Source: a virus. Taken from it: a stretch of 20,381 bases of DNA. Numbering within the stretch: position 1 is the first letter of the stretch; every line of letters starts with the position of its first letter. The position numbers and the translations under genes were made by a program. The stretch covers positions 1-20,381 of IMG/VR virus record IMGVR_UViG_3300036985_004708. One strand, 5' to 3'. The notes below the pieces were generated by a model. It was not told the origin of the DNA, searched no databases, and saw nothing but the letters and a program-made list of their open reading frames with translations. Positions 14,893-20,381 of this stretch are shown in pieces.

Positions 14893-15543
14893 ATGGCTTT
14901 TAATCTTGTACCTTCGGGAACAATTTTACCGTTTGGTGGTCCTAATGCTCCGAGTGGATGGCTTTTGTGTAATGGGCTATCTGTATCTCAAACAGCATAT
15001 CCAGCTTTGTATGATGTTGTTGGTGTTCTCTGGGGTAATCCCGGGGGTGGATCTTTTAATGTTCCTAACTTAGTAGGAGCGTTTGCTAGAGGTATCGGAA
15101 CAAGCGGTGTTCATGTTGGTCCTTCTGGGGTAGGTGTTGTTCAAACTCATGCTACAGCTAAGAACGGTTTAGCTAATGCTGCAAGTTCATTAAGTTCTGG
15201 CTCTGCTACTGGATCAGGCGATCACTCCCATGGAGCTACGACAACCGGAACAGGTAGTCATGACCATGATTTAAACAATGGTGGTGGTGGTGGTGCATTA
15301 ACTGGTGATACTTCTTTTACCGTTGCTTCAGGTGGAAGTGCTACCGTTGCTTCGGGTTTTGGTGGAGTATTAATAAACCTTGATAGAACATCAACATCAG
15401 GAAGTACACACAGTCATGGTATTAGTGCTAGTGGTACTCATACTCATCCGGTAACTGGAACATGTGATGCACAAACATTATCATCAACCGATACTGAGAC
15501 TAGACCAAACTCTAAGGGTGTTAACTACATCATTAAGATTTAA
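14893..15543 (+). CDS. Tail collar-domain protein with HxH metal-binding motifs
   Basis: 216 residues with a strong ribosome site (AAGGAG at 14881-14886, 6 bases before ATG 14893). A collar domain runs from residue about 7 (PSGTILPFGGPNAPSGWLLC; FNVPNLVGAFARGIG) to the terminal strand TETRPNSKGVNYIIKI. Between them is a Gly/Ser/Thr-rich, low-complexity stretch with four HxH motifs: HSH 111-113, HDH 123-125, HSH 173-175 and HTH 183-185. In phage long and short tail fibres such motifs coordinate iron or zinc along the trimer axis. The Gly-rich run (NNGGGGGALTGD) is flexible. Likely a trimeric short fibre or fibre tip that touches the receptor. Confidence 0.87.
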   Translation: MAFNLVPSGTILPFGGPNAPSGWLLCNGLSVSQTAYPALYDVVGVLWGNPGGGSFNVPNLVGAFARGIGTSGVHVGPSGVGVVQTHATAKNGLANAASSLSSGSATGSGDHSHGATTTGTGSHDHDLNNGGGGGALTGDTSFTVASGGSATVASGFGGVLINLDRTSTSGSTHSHGISASGTHTHPVTGTCDAQTLSSTDTETRPNSKGVNYIIKI

Positions 15544-15552
15544 GGAGTAAAT

Positions 15553-15774
15553 ATGCAATTACAGTTAATAGCAGGTGATTACGACTGGACAGAACAAGGC
15601 ACACATGTCTGGGATGCTAACGGTTTTTCTACTATTATTACTGAAGCAAAGACAGTAGAGATGGATCAAGAAATTTATGATGTTACTATTGGATTTGTTG
15701 AGGCAGCTAGAATAGAACGTGGTCTAAATGCTGATGGATCTGTTCCTGAATCTTTAATCCCTGATGAACCATGA
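15553..15774 (+). CDS. Small acidic hypothetical protein at the end of the collar cluster
   Basis: 73 residues; AAGGAG at 15542-15547 overlaps the previous stop and sits 5 bases before ATG 15553. The protein is strongly acidic (MQLQLIAGDYDWTEQGTH; EMDQEIYDVTIGFVEAARIE; PESLIPDEP), with no cysteine, signal peptide or membrane segment. The good ribosome site and tight spacing support a real gene. Small genes directly after fibre genes are often chaperones or connectors for them, but nothing in the sequence proves that here. It is the last plus-strand gene before the reversed island. Confidence 0.68.
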   Translation: MQLQLIAGDYDWTEQGTHVWDANGFSTIITEAKTVEMDQEIYDVTIGFVEAARIERGLNADGSVPESLIPDEP

Positions 15775-15781
15775 CACAAAA

Positions 15782-15843
15782 ATAACGAATAAAAAAGAAT
15801 AACGAATATGTCCTCGCTATCTATAAAGCAGGACATTCGTTAT
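15782..15843. repeat. ATAACGAAT: two direct copies and one inverted copy
   Basis: The 9-mer ATAACGAAT occurs at 15782-15790 and 15799-15807, and its reverse complement ATTCGTTAT at 15835-15843. The second and third copies form the base of the terminator stem. The extra direct copy is not explained by the terminator and could offer an alternative pairing or a protein-binding site. Confidence 0.6.
15791..15843 (-). terminator. Rho-independent terminator of the reversed island
   Basis: The stem ATAACGAAT / ATTCGTTAT continues as GTCCT / AGGAC after a two-base bulge (left arm 15799-15814, right arm 15830-15843, loop 15815-15829). Read on the minus strand, the stem is followed by TC and six T residues (plus-strand AAAAAA 15791-15796). 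On the plus strand no T-run follows the stem, so it is oriented to stop minus-strand transcription about 100 bases after the nuclease gene. It may also slow plus-strand transcripts arriving from the collar genes. Confidence 0.65.
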
Positions 15844-15939
15844 CTTGCATCGATCCTATCAATACATTCTTCCCCCCAAGACCGATGGCTAAACCAGTCC
15901 TGAAGAAAGAAGAAGATAATGTGATTGAGTTTAAAAAGC

Positions 15940-16281
15940 TTAATACTTAGCTTCGACGGCAAGACCTTTTTCCAAAAGAGACTGACCTAGATTTTGATCT
16001 CCTATGACATCGCATACATATCGACCATATGGATCTTTACCATGCTCAATCAAGGTGACGCCCTTATATACGAATTGCTCTAGATACTCTTTGGCTTCTA
16101 TAGCTTTTTGGGCTTTTACTATATCTTTGTCTTTTAGCTCATAAGCATTAACATCTTTAATTCTTACTCTTATGCAGATTGACACATTAAACCCAAGGTC
16201 AATGGAGACATCGAGGGTATCTCCATCAACAACATGGGTTATAACTCCGGTATAAATTCTTTGTGTCTTTTTCTTACTCAT
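15940..16281 (-). CDS. Staphylococcal nuclease-like (thermonuclease family) protein
   Basis: 113 residues. ATG 16281-16279 overlaps the upstream TGA as ATGA, so I prefer it to the in-frame ATG five codons upstream. The whole protein is one SNase fold domain, which cuts DNA or RNA using calcium. Visible motifs: VVDGDT (Asp19, Asp21), RIKDVNAYE (Arg40, Glu48, matching R35 and E43 of staphylococcal nuclease) and DPYGRYVCDV (Arg87 matching R87), then LGQSLLEKGLAV. The residue equivalent to calcium ligand Asp40 is Asn45, and the usual Pro before the catalytic Glu is Tyr. There is no signal peptide, so it should act in the cytoplasm. It may degrade host or competitor nucleic acid. Translation is probably coupled to the peptidase fragment. 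Confidence 0.85.
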   Translation of the reverse strand: MSKKKTQRIYTGVITHVVDGDTLDVSIDLGFNVSICIRVRIKDVNAYELKDKDIVKAQKAIEAKEYLEQFVYKGVTLIEHGKDPYGRYVCDVIGDQNLGQSLLEKGLAVEAKY

Positions 16282-16523
16282 GGCGCATACCAACATCGTG
16301 GTCGGTTGTTACAAGAATAAGACTGAGCAGCAGATCTTGGGATAACTGCATCATTCCAAGAGTTCTTACAAAGCGCAGCAGCTACCATCGTATCTAGTCG
16401 GCACTGAGCAGCAGGATGAGAATCAGAAGTCCTAGAGACAACACTAGTATCCTTCCTATTGATATCTACTCCAGTACCTCCAAGAGCTCCCAATAGTCTT
16501 GCTAACGATAGCCCACCCATCAT
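16278..16523 (-). CDS. C-terminal part of the interrupted metallopeptidase (possible reinitiated 81-residue product)
   Basis: The frame is open from directly after the TAA at 16604-16602 down to TGA 16280-16278 (107 codons) and is in the same frame as the peptidase upstream. From 16601 it starts SVEPKVTADCNGFWQ, has a Cys pair (DCNGFWQ; YICKRG) and continues MMGGLSLARLL, HPAAQCRLDTMVAAALC and YSCNNRPRCWYAP. The HPAAQCRLDT segment recalls the C-terminal region of secreted M48-like proteins from predatory bacteria. An AGAGG one base before ATG 16523 could let this part be made separately, but it would then lack the first cysteines. It ends in an ATGA overlap with the nuclease gene. Confidence 0.6.
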   Translation of the reverse strand: MMGGLSLARLLGALGGTGVDINRKDTSVVSRTSDSHPAAQCRLDTMVAAALCKNSWNDAVIPRSAAQSYSCNNRPRCWYAP

Positions 16524-16601
16524 GCCTCTTTTGCAGATGTATCTGTTCTTAGAGTTTTGCCAGAATCCATTACAATCAGCGGTTACCTTGGGCTCAACAC
16601 T

Positions 16602-16604
16602 TTA
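16602..16604 (-). other. In-frame TAA splitting the metallopeptidase gene
   Basis: The codons read GAT CCC ATA TAA AGT GTT GAG on the minus strand. Frame and protein character continue on both sides without any shift, so a single base change (for example from a TAT or TAC Tyr codon) would restore a 268-residue protein. Other genes here end in TAA, so general reassignment of this codon is excluded. Confidence 0.7.
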
Positions 16605-17078
16605 TATGGGATCTGTTTTAGTATCGATCATTTTTCTAAAGCAAACATGAGGAGCAAAATAATCAGATTGCCCTTCATTTGAAGCCCAATCTCCTTGATA
16701 TACAGGAAAACCGCCAAGGTGATGACCGATTTCATGACAAACTACAAGTCTAAAACCATCTGAAGTCATCTCAGGACGACGTGCCATTCCACCAAACATT
16801 TTTACAAACCAGTTACCGTTTTGCTGATACGCATAGGCATTAACTGTAGAATCATTCCAGTCTCTTTCTATTGCGAATCTAGCTCCAAACTGGGCTACAA
16901 TTGGTTTATAGATTTTCTCTGCATCACCGATAATAGAATTAAACTCCTGTTCGGTCATGTTAGATGCCGCAAACGAGTCATACATATGAAGATCGTTTTC
17001 CGGCATAAATGATTTGGTTTGCCCCATTGCATCTCCGCACGATACCATTAGCATAAAGATCATAAAAATTCTGACCAT
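16602..17078 (-). CDS. Secreted M48-like zinc metallopeptidase, N-terminal catalytic part
   Basis: 158 residues from ATG 17078-17076, with AAGGAG (plus-strand 17085-17090) six bases upstream; TTG 17084 is too close to that site. Residues 1-19 form an export signal (VRIFMIFMLMV, then SCGDAMG), cleaved either after Gly19 or, less typically, as a lipoprotein at Cys14. The catalytic motif is HEIGHH at 115-120 after VVC, with VNAYAY at 79-84 as the usual upstream strand of M48 peptidases. Downstream EGQSD at 135-139 fits the ExxAD pattern that supplies the third zinc ligand (Glu135). All expected catalytic residues lie before the TAA. The enzyme would act in the periplasm or outside the cell. It is the first gene of the reversed island and has its own candidate promoter. 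Confidence 0.8.
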   Translation of the reverse strand: MVRIFMIFMLMVSCGDAMGQTKSFMPENDLHMYDSFAASNMTEQEFNSIIGDAEKIYKPIVAQFGARFAIERDWNDSTVNAYAYQQNGNWFVKMFGGMARRPEMTSDGFRLVVCHEIGHHLGGFPVYQGDWASNEGQSDYFAPHVCFRKMIDTKTDPI

Positions 17079-17110
17079 AGACAACTCCTTTTATTTTTGG
17101 GTCTACTTAA

Positions 17111-17139
17111 AGCATAAATCCAATAGATTGCCCTTGCAA
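17111..17139 (-). promoter_or_regulatory. Candidate sigma-70-type promoter of the reversed island
   Basis: Read on the minus strand, TTGCAA (17139-17134), a 17-base spacer, then TATGCT (17116-17111); each hexamer matches consensus at four of six positions. Transcription would begin near 17103, leaving a short leader before the AAGGAG of the peptidase. The divergent gap 17079-17247 must also drive the plus-strand gene at 17248; an extended -10-like TGTTAATAT at 17187-17195 is a weak candidate without a good -35. Confidence 0.42.
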
Positions 17140-17247
17140 CAAGACTGCTGTAAAAGAAAATTAATGACAAAATAATGGTAGTTGGGTGTTAATATAAATC
17201 GTTAGATAAAAACTAAATAAGTAATCCGGTTTATTCTGGGGTAAAAT

Positions 17248-17601
17248 ATGAACGTAACTTCGATAAGAAACATGCACAAAACTGTTTTGTATAATGGCCC
17301 TATGGCTGGAGATTTTACTTCAGAAATAGGCGATTTCAAGGAAATGGCAGTCGGGTTTATACAGGCTATCTTTACTGGAAATGATACCACAAATGGAATA
17401 TTTAGACTACTTGTTAGTATCGATGATAGGGATGATACTTTCGCACTACTGTCTGGTAGCGAGCAAGCTACCGATGGTGATTGTCCTTCTGTTGGATGGA
17501 ATTTATGTTGCATTGGCTATCGTTTTATTAAAGTGCAATTCATAGCAAACGATAACACTACCGGAGACTGCTTAGTGTTAGCCGTTGGAAAACTGGGGTA
17601 A
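17248..17601 (+). CDS. Hypothetical virion-type protein
   Basis: 117 residues, the first plus-strand gene after the reversed island; a GGGG lies 8 bases before ATG 17248. The sequence reads like a single beta-sandwich: FKEMAVGFIQAIFTG, GIFRLLVSIDDRDDTF, ALLSGSEQ, GYRFIKVQFIAND, TTGDCLVLAVGKLG. Alternating strands with a substitute-for-mean-and-deviation layout like this are common in small phage accessory structural proteins. Four cysteines are present (DCPSVGWNLCC; GDCL). No signal peptide or membrane segment. It ends two bases before the next gene. The structural role is inferred from shape and neighbours; no named family is claimed. Confidence 0.68.
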   Translation: MNVTSIRNMHKTVLYNGPMAGDFTSEIGDFKEMAVGFIQAIFTGNDTTNGIFRLLVSIDDRDDTFALLSGSEQATDGDCPSVGWNLCCIGYRFIKVQFIANDNTTGDCLVLAVGKLG

Positions 17602-17603
17602 AT

Positions 17604-17939
17604 ATGGCTGGAGTTATGAATATACCACAATACCCATCCGAACTTATTAGGTTCGATGATATGGTTATTGATGAGGTTGTAATAGGCCTTATTAATGGAG
17701 TAAATAATCATTTTGATACTATTAGTGTTTTTAAATCTGGTACACTATCCATATACCTAGACGGTCGCAAACTTACCATTTTAGATTACCAAGAATCTCT
17801 TAACTCGCAGGGGTTTGATTTAATCATTAATACTAGTGATTCTCAAAGACTTCAAAGACCGTTAAGGGATACCGAAGAGGTTAGAGTAAGCTATCTTAGG
17901 AATAGATCATCGGGTAAACAGTGCATTAAAAACATGTAA
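17604..17939 (+). CDS. Hypothetical virion protein with DGRKL / TEE module
   Basis: 111 residues; GGGG at 17595-17598 precedes ATG 17604, and a second in-frame ATG at 17616 has a GGAG that is too close. The C-terminal half carries LSIYLDGRKL (about residues 47-56) and LQRPLRDTEEVRVSYL (about residues 83-98). The next gene has the same two motifs (HLYIDGRKLRLG and NKPPRNTEELFIDYRRIL) further apart, so the two proteins share a module and probably a function or partner. No signal peptide or membrane segment. The family is unknown to me. Tight spacing with both neighbours suggests one transcript. Confidence 0.7.
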   Translation: MAGVMNIPQYPSELIRFDDMVIDEVVIGLINGVNNHFDTISVFKSGTLSIYLDGRKLTILDYQESLNSQGFDLIINTSDSQRLQRPLRDTEEVRVSYLRNRSSGKQCIKNM

Positions 17940-17953
17940 AGGAGAGTAGAGAT

Positions 17954-19216
17954 ATGGGTCAAACAAACTTGGAAAGAACTTATTTTGAGCCAAGAGTAGA
18001 GATTACTACTTCTGGAAACCTTGGCAGACAAGAGGTCGGTTTTACCGGATACTTCAGAATCGGTGATACTGTCGAGATTCTTGATGTTGGACCTAATGGA
18101 TGCATAATATCTATCCTTACTACTGCAACGATTGCAGCTATCGAAAAAGATGTTGCGCTTATCTTTACGGCTCCTGTAGATACCTCTTTGGCTACTGGAA
18201 CACCCTATGCACAAGTAAGAAACATTGACGATGGTCAAGAGGCAGTAGATCGTCTTTATCGCACGATTCAACTGGGTCAAGAATGCCAGATAATCGAGCC
18301 CATTCTCGATCAGGCACTTAATACTCCAGCCGGTGGTCAAGGTACTTATGATGTTGGCGATATTGGCTACTTCAGAGTAGGTGACAGTGTTGTCATTCTT
18401 CATGATAACGGCGCAAGTGCAGTCGCTACTGTTCTTTCTACAAGCCGTAACGCTGATGAAGCTAACAATGCAGGAACGATTGTTATTAACTCATCGATTG
18501 ATACATCTACTTGGACTAACCCAAAATTCCAGATGCTTCTACCGATCTGTACTTCGATAGCTCGTCTTAAAGACGATATTGATGCGATCGATCAGCCTAT
18601 CGAGAACGAAGATTTGGATACTCCAGATTGCTCAAACACAGTTTTTGAAACTGATGGGCTATTCAAGGCAGCTACTACTCATCTCTATATTGATGGTAGA
18701 AAGCTTAGACTTGGCACAATGGGAACAAGAGCAGCTAGAACAGTTGGCGCTGGCGATGCGGCTCTGACTTACACTAGTATGATCCTTGGTACTAACGGCA
18801 ATGCTACTGATGTTAAGGTTACTGCTGGCGCTGGATTAACGGTTACTGTAACAGGTGATTTCGTTAACGGTTACTTGGTTGACTGTACAGATAACAGCGG
18901 TGTTGCTACTGCTGCTCAAGTAGCAGCGGCAATCAATGCCAATGCAGCAGCTAAGAGACTTGTTCAGGTTCAATACGGCGGCACTGGAGCTGATCCAGTA
19001 GTAGCTTTTGCTGCTACCTCTCTTACTGGTGGTCTGAATAATGGAACTGGCGATTATGCAGAAGTACCACAAATCTTTGAAAACAAGATTGTAGCTACTG
19101 GTTACAAGTGGGTTTCTCTCTGGATACTTCCTAATGACAGAAACAGACTTAATAAGCCTCCTAGAAACACCGAAGAACTTTTTATCGACTATAGGCGAAT
19201 TCTTTATAACGCCTAA
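17954..19216 (+). CDS. Multi-domain virion structural protein
   Basis: 420 residues with a strong ribosome site (AAAGGAG at 17938-17944). Two N-terminal SH3-like repeats are visible: GYFRIGDTVEILDVGPNG (about residues 32-49) and GYFRVGDSVVILHDNGAS (about residues 138-155), each followed by a strand pair ending in a D-T/S motif. The C-terminal half has the LYIDGRKL ... PPRNTEELFIDYR module of the preceding gene, split by an inserted domain of about 110 residues (GTNGNATDVKVTAGAGLTV; TAAQVAAAINANAAAKRL; ATSLTGGLNNGTGDY) that resembles the insert in the tail tube protein. Codon choice is regular and a strong terminator follows, suggesting an abundant protein. Tail or capsid decoration, or a fibre component, would fit. 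No exact family is recognised. Confidence 0.72.
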   Translation: MGQTNLERTYFEPRVEITTSGNLGRQEVGFTGYFRIGDTVEILDVGPNGCIISILTTATIAAIEKDVALIFTAPVDTSLATGTPYAQVRNIDDGQEAVDRLYRTIQLGQECQIIEPILDQALNTPAGGQGTYDVGDIGYFRVGDSVVILHDNGASAVATVLSTSRNADEANNAGTIVINSSIDTSTWTNPKFQMLLPICTSIARLKDDIDAIDQPIENEDLDTPDCSNTVFETDGLFKAATTHLYIDGRKLRLGTMGTRAARTVGAGDAALTYTSMILGTNGNATDVKVTAGAGLTVTVTGDFVNGYLVDCTDNSGVATAAQVAAAINANAAAKRLVQVQYGGTGADPVVAFAATSLTGGLNNGTGDYAEVPQIFENKIVATGYKWVSLWILPNDRNRLNKPPRNTEELFIDYRRILYNA

Positions 19217-19227
19217 CATTTTGATTA

Positions 19228-19263
19228 AAACCTGCTAGTATTAACGTATTAGCAGGTTTTTTT
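19228..19263 (+). terminator. Rho-independent terminator
   Basis: A perfect 10-bp stem AAACCTGCTA (19228-19237) with TAGCAGGTTT (19250-19259), a 12-base loop, and a seven-T run (19257-19263). It lies 11 bases after the stop of the structural gene and before the ribosome site of the next gene, so it probably reduces expression of the genes downstream. Confidence 0.9.
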
Positions 19264-19279
19264 CATATTTGAGGTGATT

Positions 19280-19657
19280 ATGGGTCAGACAGATGCCACA
19301 AGAGTACAAACTAACGAAGAAAATAACACGACTATCTCTGCTGATTTAGCTTCTGCTCTGAACGAAATAGATAGCAGAATAACTTCAAAAGACATCTATC
19401 CTGTCATAACTAGAACATCAAATTTAATCAGTAAAATCGAATATTATTCAGATTTATCCCATGCTAATAAACTGTATCAAAGAGAATTTACAAGAACTGC
19501 TGGTACTGATTTAGTGCTGTATATTACTGGGATAGTAACTACATTTTATAATGATAATGGTTCGATTGATTCAACCATAACTACGACAATTGCCCGAAGT
19601 AATGACCTTATTTCATCGTGTAATAATGTTTTTTTGACAACGGAGCCACAATGCTAG
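19280..19657 (+). CDS. Hypothetical protein
   Basis: 125 residues. ATG 19280 is preferred over GTG 19274 because the GTG lies inside the GAGGTGA ribosome site (19271-19277). The N-terminus MGQT is shared with the gene at 17954. A helical start (ISADLASALNEIDSRI) is followed by a beta-rich part (LVLYITGIVTTFYNDNGS; TITTTIARSND). This pattern, a short coil then a small sandwich, is common in tail accessory proteins. No membrane segment. Its end overlaps the next gene by 7 bases. Function unknown. Confidence 0.68.
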   Translation: MGQTDATRVQTNEENNTTISADLASALNEIDSRITSKDIYPVITRTSNLISKIEYYSDLSHANKLYQREFTRTAGTDLVLYITGIVTTFYNDNGSIDSTITTTIARSNDLISSCNNVFLTTEPQC

Positions 19658-20067
19658 ATTGTACTGATATAGCAATAATAGAAGAAATGGTCAGACAAAG
19701 AACGGGGATATCAGCCAGTCCGGGTTATATCTGGTCAAGGTCTGGAAATATTCCTGATGGAACATATCTTTCGTCGGAAGGTAACCCAAGTAATTTGGTT
19801 GGGCTCCCTGTTCAATTAAGCACTGGGATAGTAAAGGTTATTTTTTACGATCAGGAAAATCCTACTACTTTTGATCTAGTTCTATTTAAACACCCTAGTC
19901 CATTTACAGTTGTTGCTACCATAAGCATAGTAGCTAGTGCATCTGGAGTAATAATTCTTCCTTCACCTCCTACTGTTAGTATTAATGATCGACTAGGAAT
20001 GAGAGTAATTAATGGATCAGCTAAATCTCTAAACGCAGGATGCTTGTTAATAGGGTCTGTAATATGA
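19651..20067 (+). CDS. Hypothetical virion-type beta-sandwich protein
   Basis: 138 residues; ATG 19651 overlaps the previous stop region by 7 bases with no strong ribosome site, so coupling is likely. A short helix (DIAIIEEMVRQRTG) precedes a beta-rich body: GYIWSRSGNIPDGTYLSSEG, VGLPVQLSTGIVKVIFYDQE, TFDLVLFKHPSPFTVVATI, RLGMRVINGSAKSLNAGCL. This strand pattern is like small receptor-proximal domains of tail fibres. It ends with an ATGA overlap with the next gene. No signal peptide. Family not recognised; fibre accessory protein inferred. Confidence 0.68.
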   Translation: MLDCTDIAIIEEMVRQRTGISASPGYIWSRSGNIPDGTYLSSEGNPSNLVGLPVQLSTGIVKVIFYDQENPTTFDLVLFKHPSPFTVVATISIVASASGVIILPSPPTVSINDRLGMRVINGSAKSLNAGCLLIGSVI

Positions 20068-20381
20068 GTAAAACAATAAAAAACCTAACTGCACTGGCTG
20101 TCATAATTAATGATGCAGGTGTTACTATTCCGGCAAGTGGAAACTATATTATCCCAGAGTTTGATTATTTATTATGGGCTCAATCTGCTGATTTTGAGAC
20201 AGCAGTTAATGCCAATAAAATTATTTTAAATAATGGGCTATTTGATCTTACTAAAACTGAATCTCTTTACTTCATAAAGTATCCAGATTTTGCCATAAAT
20301 CAAATATTTCTCAACGATACATATCGATCAAATGGCTTTACTTCAAGGTTAACCCAAACTGCCATTGAAGAAGCTATGGGT
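20064..20381 (+). CDS. Tail fibre-like protein, N-terminal part (runs off the window)
   Basis: ATG 20064 overlaps the previous TGA as ATGA and the frame is open for 106 codons to the end of the window, so the gene is truncated by the window edge. The start reads MSKTIKNLTALAVIINDAGV, then TIPASGNYIIPEFDYLLWAQ and TAVNANKIILNNGLFDLT. The pattern 'N-L-(x)n-I-x-D-x-G-(x)n-I-P-x-x-G, then a short helix, then I-x-x-N-x-G' is common at the N-termini of phage fibre or attachment proteins that dock to the tail. The C-terminal part is not visible, so domain content and receptor role are unknown. Confidence 0.72.
   Translation, partial: MSKTIKNLTALAVIINDAGVTIPASGNYIIPEFDYLLWAQSADFETAVNANKIILNNGLFDLTKTESLYFIKYPDFAINQIFLNDTYRSNGFTSRLTQTAIEEAMG

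Noticed and set aside
15885-15950. 21-codon plus-strand frame (MAKPVLKKEEDNVIEFKKLN)
   Set aside because: It looks peptide-like, but no ribosome site precedes it and it runs into the end of the nuclease gene; too weak to call a gene.
16602-17084. TTG 17084 as start of the peptidase
   Set aside because: It directly abuts the AAGGAG ribosome site, while ATG 17078 has a normal six-base spacing.
17187-17195. Extended -10-like TGTTAATAT for the plus-strand gene at 17248
   Set aside because: The nearest -35-like ATGACA gives a spacer that is too long; not reported as a separate promoter in this AT-rich gap.
17891-18403. 170-residue minus-strand open frame
   Set aside because: Antisense to the structural gene at 17954, with composition typical of a shadow frame (Ser, Ile, Tyr and Cys rich) and no supporting start signal.
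1-20381. tRNA genes, CRISPR arrays, insertion sequences, attachment sites
   Set aside because: No cloverleaf, regularly spaced repeats, transposase-like protein or integrase-linked repeat was seen when reading both strands by eye.

Overview
The window is an AT-rich piece of a tailed-phage genome (free phage or prophage), almost entirely the tail and host-attachment module. Gene order is that of a long-tailed siphovirus: tail tube protein, tail-assembly chaperone pair with a frameshift site, a 1531-residue tape measure protein, tail-tip proteins, then fibre and collar-domain genes. I see no tail sheath gene, which argues against a contractile tail, although genes outside the window cannot be judged. 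No tRNA, rRNA, CRISPR array or insertion sequence was found.

Layout. (1) 26-1639: long tail tube protein, closed by a strong rho-independent terminator. (2) 1716-2617: gpG-like and gpT-like chaperone frames joined by an A_AAA_AAC slippery heptamer lying in a 13-base overlap. (3) 2617-7212: tape measure protein with five 19-residue Trp repeats. (4) 7217-11062: tail tip, made of a Gln-repeat protein, a small unknown protein and a hub-like protein. (5) 11074-13360: two unknown proteins and a fibre-like protein. (6) 13374-15543: three consecutive collar-domain proteins. The first carries an apparent Sec signal peptide and is followed by an open frame without a start codon. (7) 15553-15774: a small unknown protein. 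(8) 15791-17139, minus strand: a self-contained island with a candidate promoter, an M48-like secreted metallopeptidase frame interrupted by one in-frame TAA, a staphylococcal-nuclease-like gene coupled by an ATGA overlap, and a terminator. (9) 17248-20381, plus strand: further small virion-type genes, a second strong terminator, and a fibre-like gene that runs off the window.

How it works together: the tape measure and chaperones build a tail (roughly 230 nm if the usual rule of about 1.5 angstrom per residue holds), the Gln-repeat and hub proteins form the tip, and the collar and fibre proteins are probable receptor-binding parts. The reversed island looks like a moron, an accessory cassette expressed independently of the late genes. 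The most unusual points are the stop codon inside the peptidase, the signal peptide on a collar protein and the start-less frame after it.

Host: the metallopeptidase resembles, from memory, proteins of predatory Bdellovibrionota (Bdellovibrio/Halobacteriovorax type), and the low GC would suit the Halobacteriovorax side. This is inference only.
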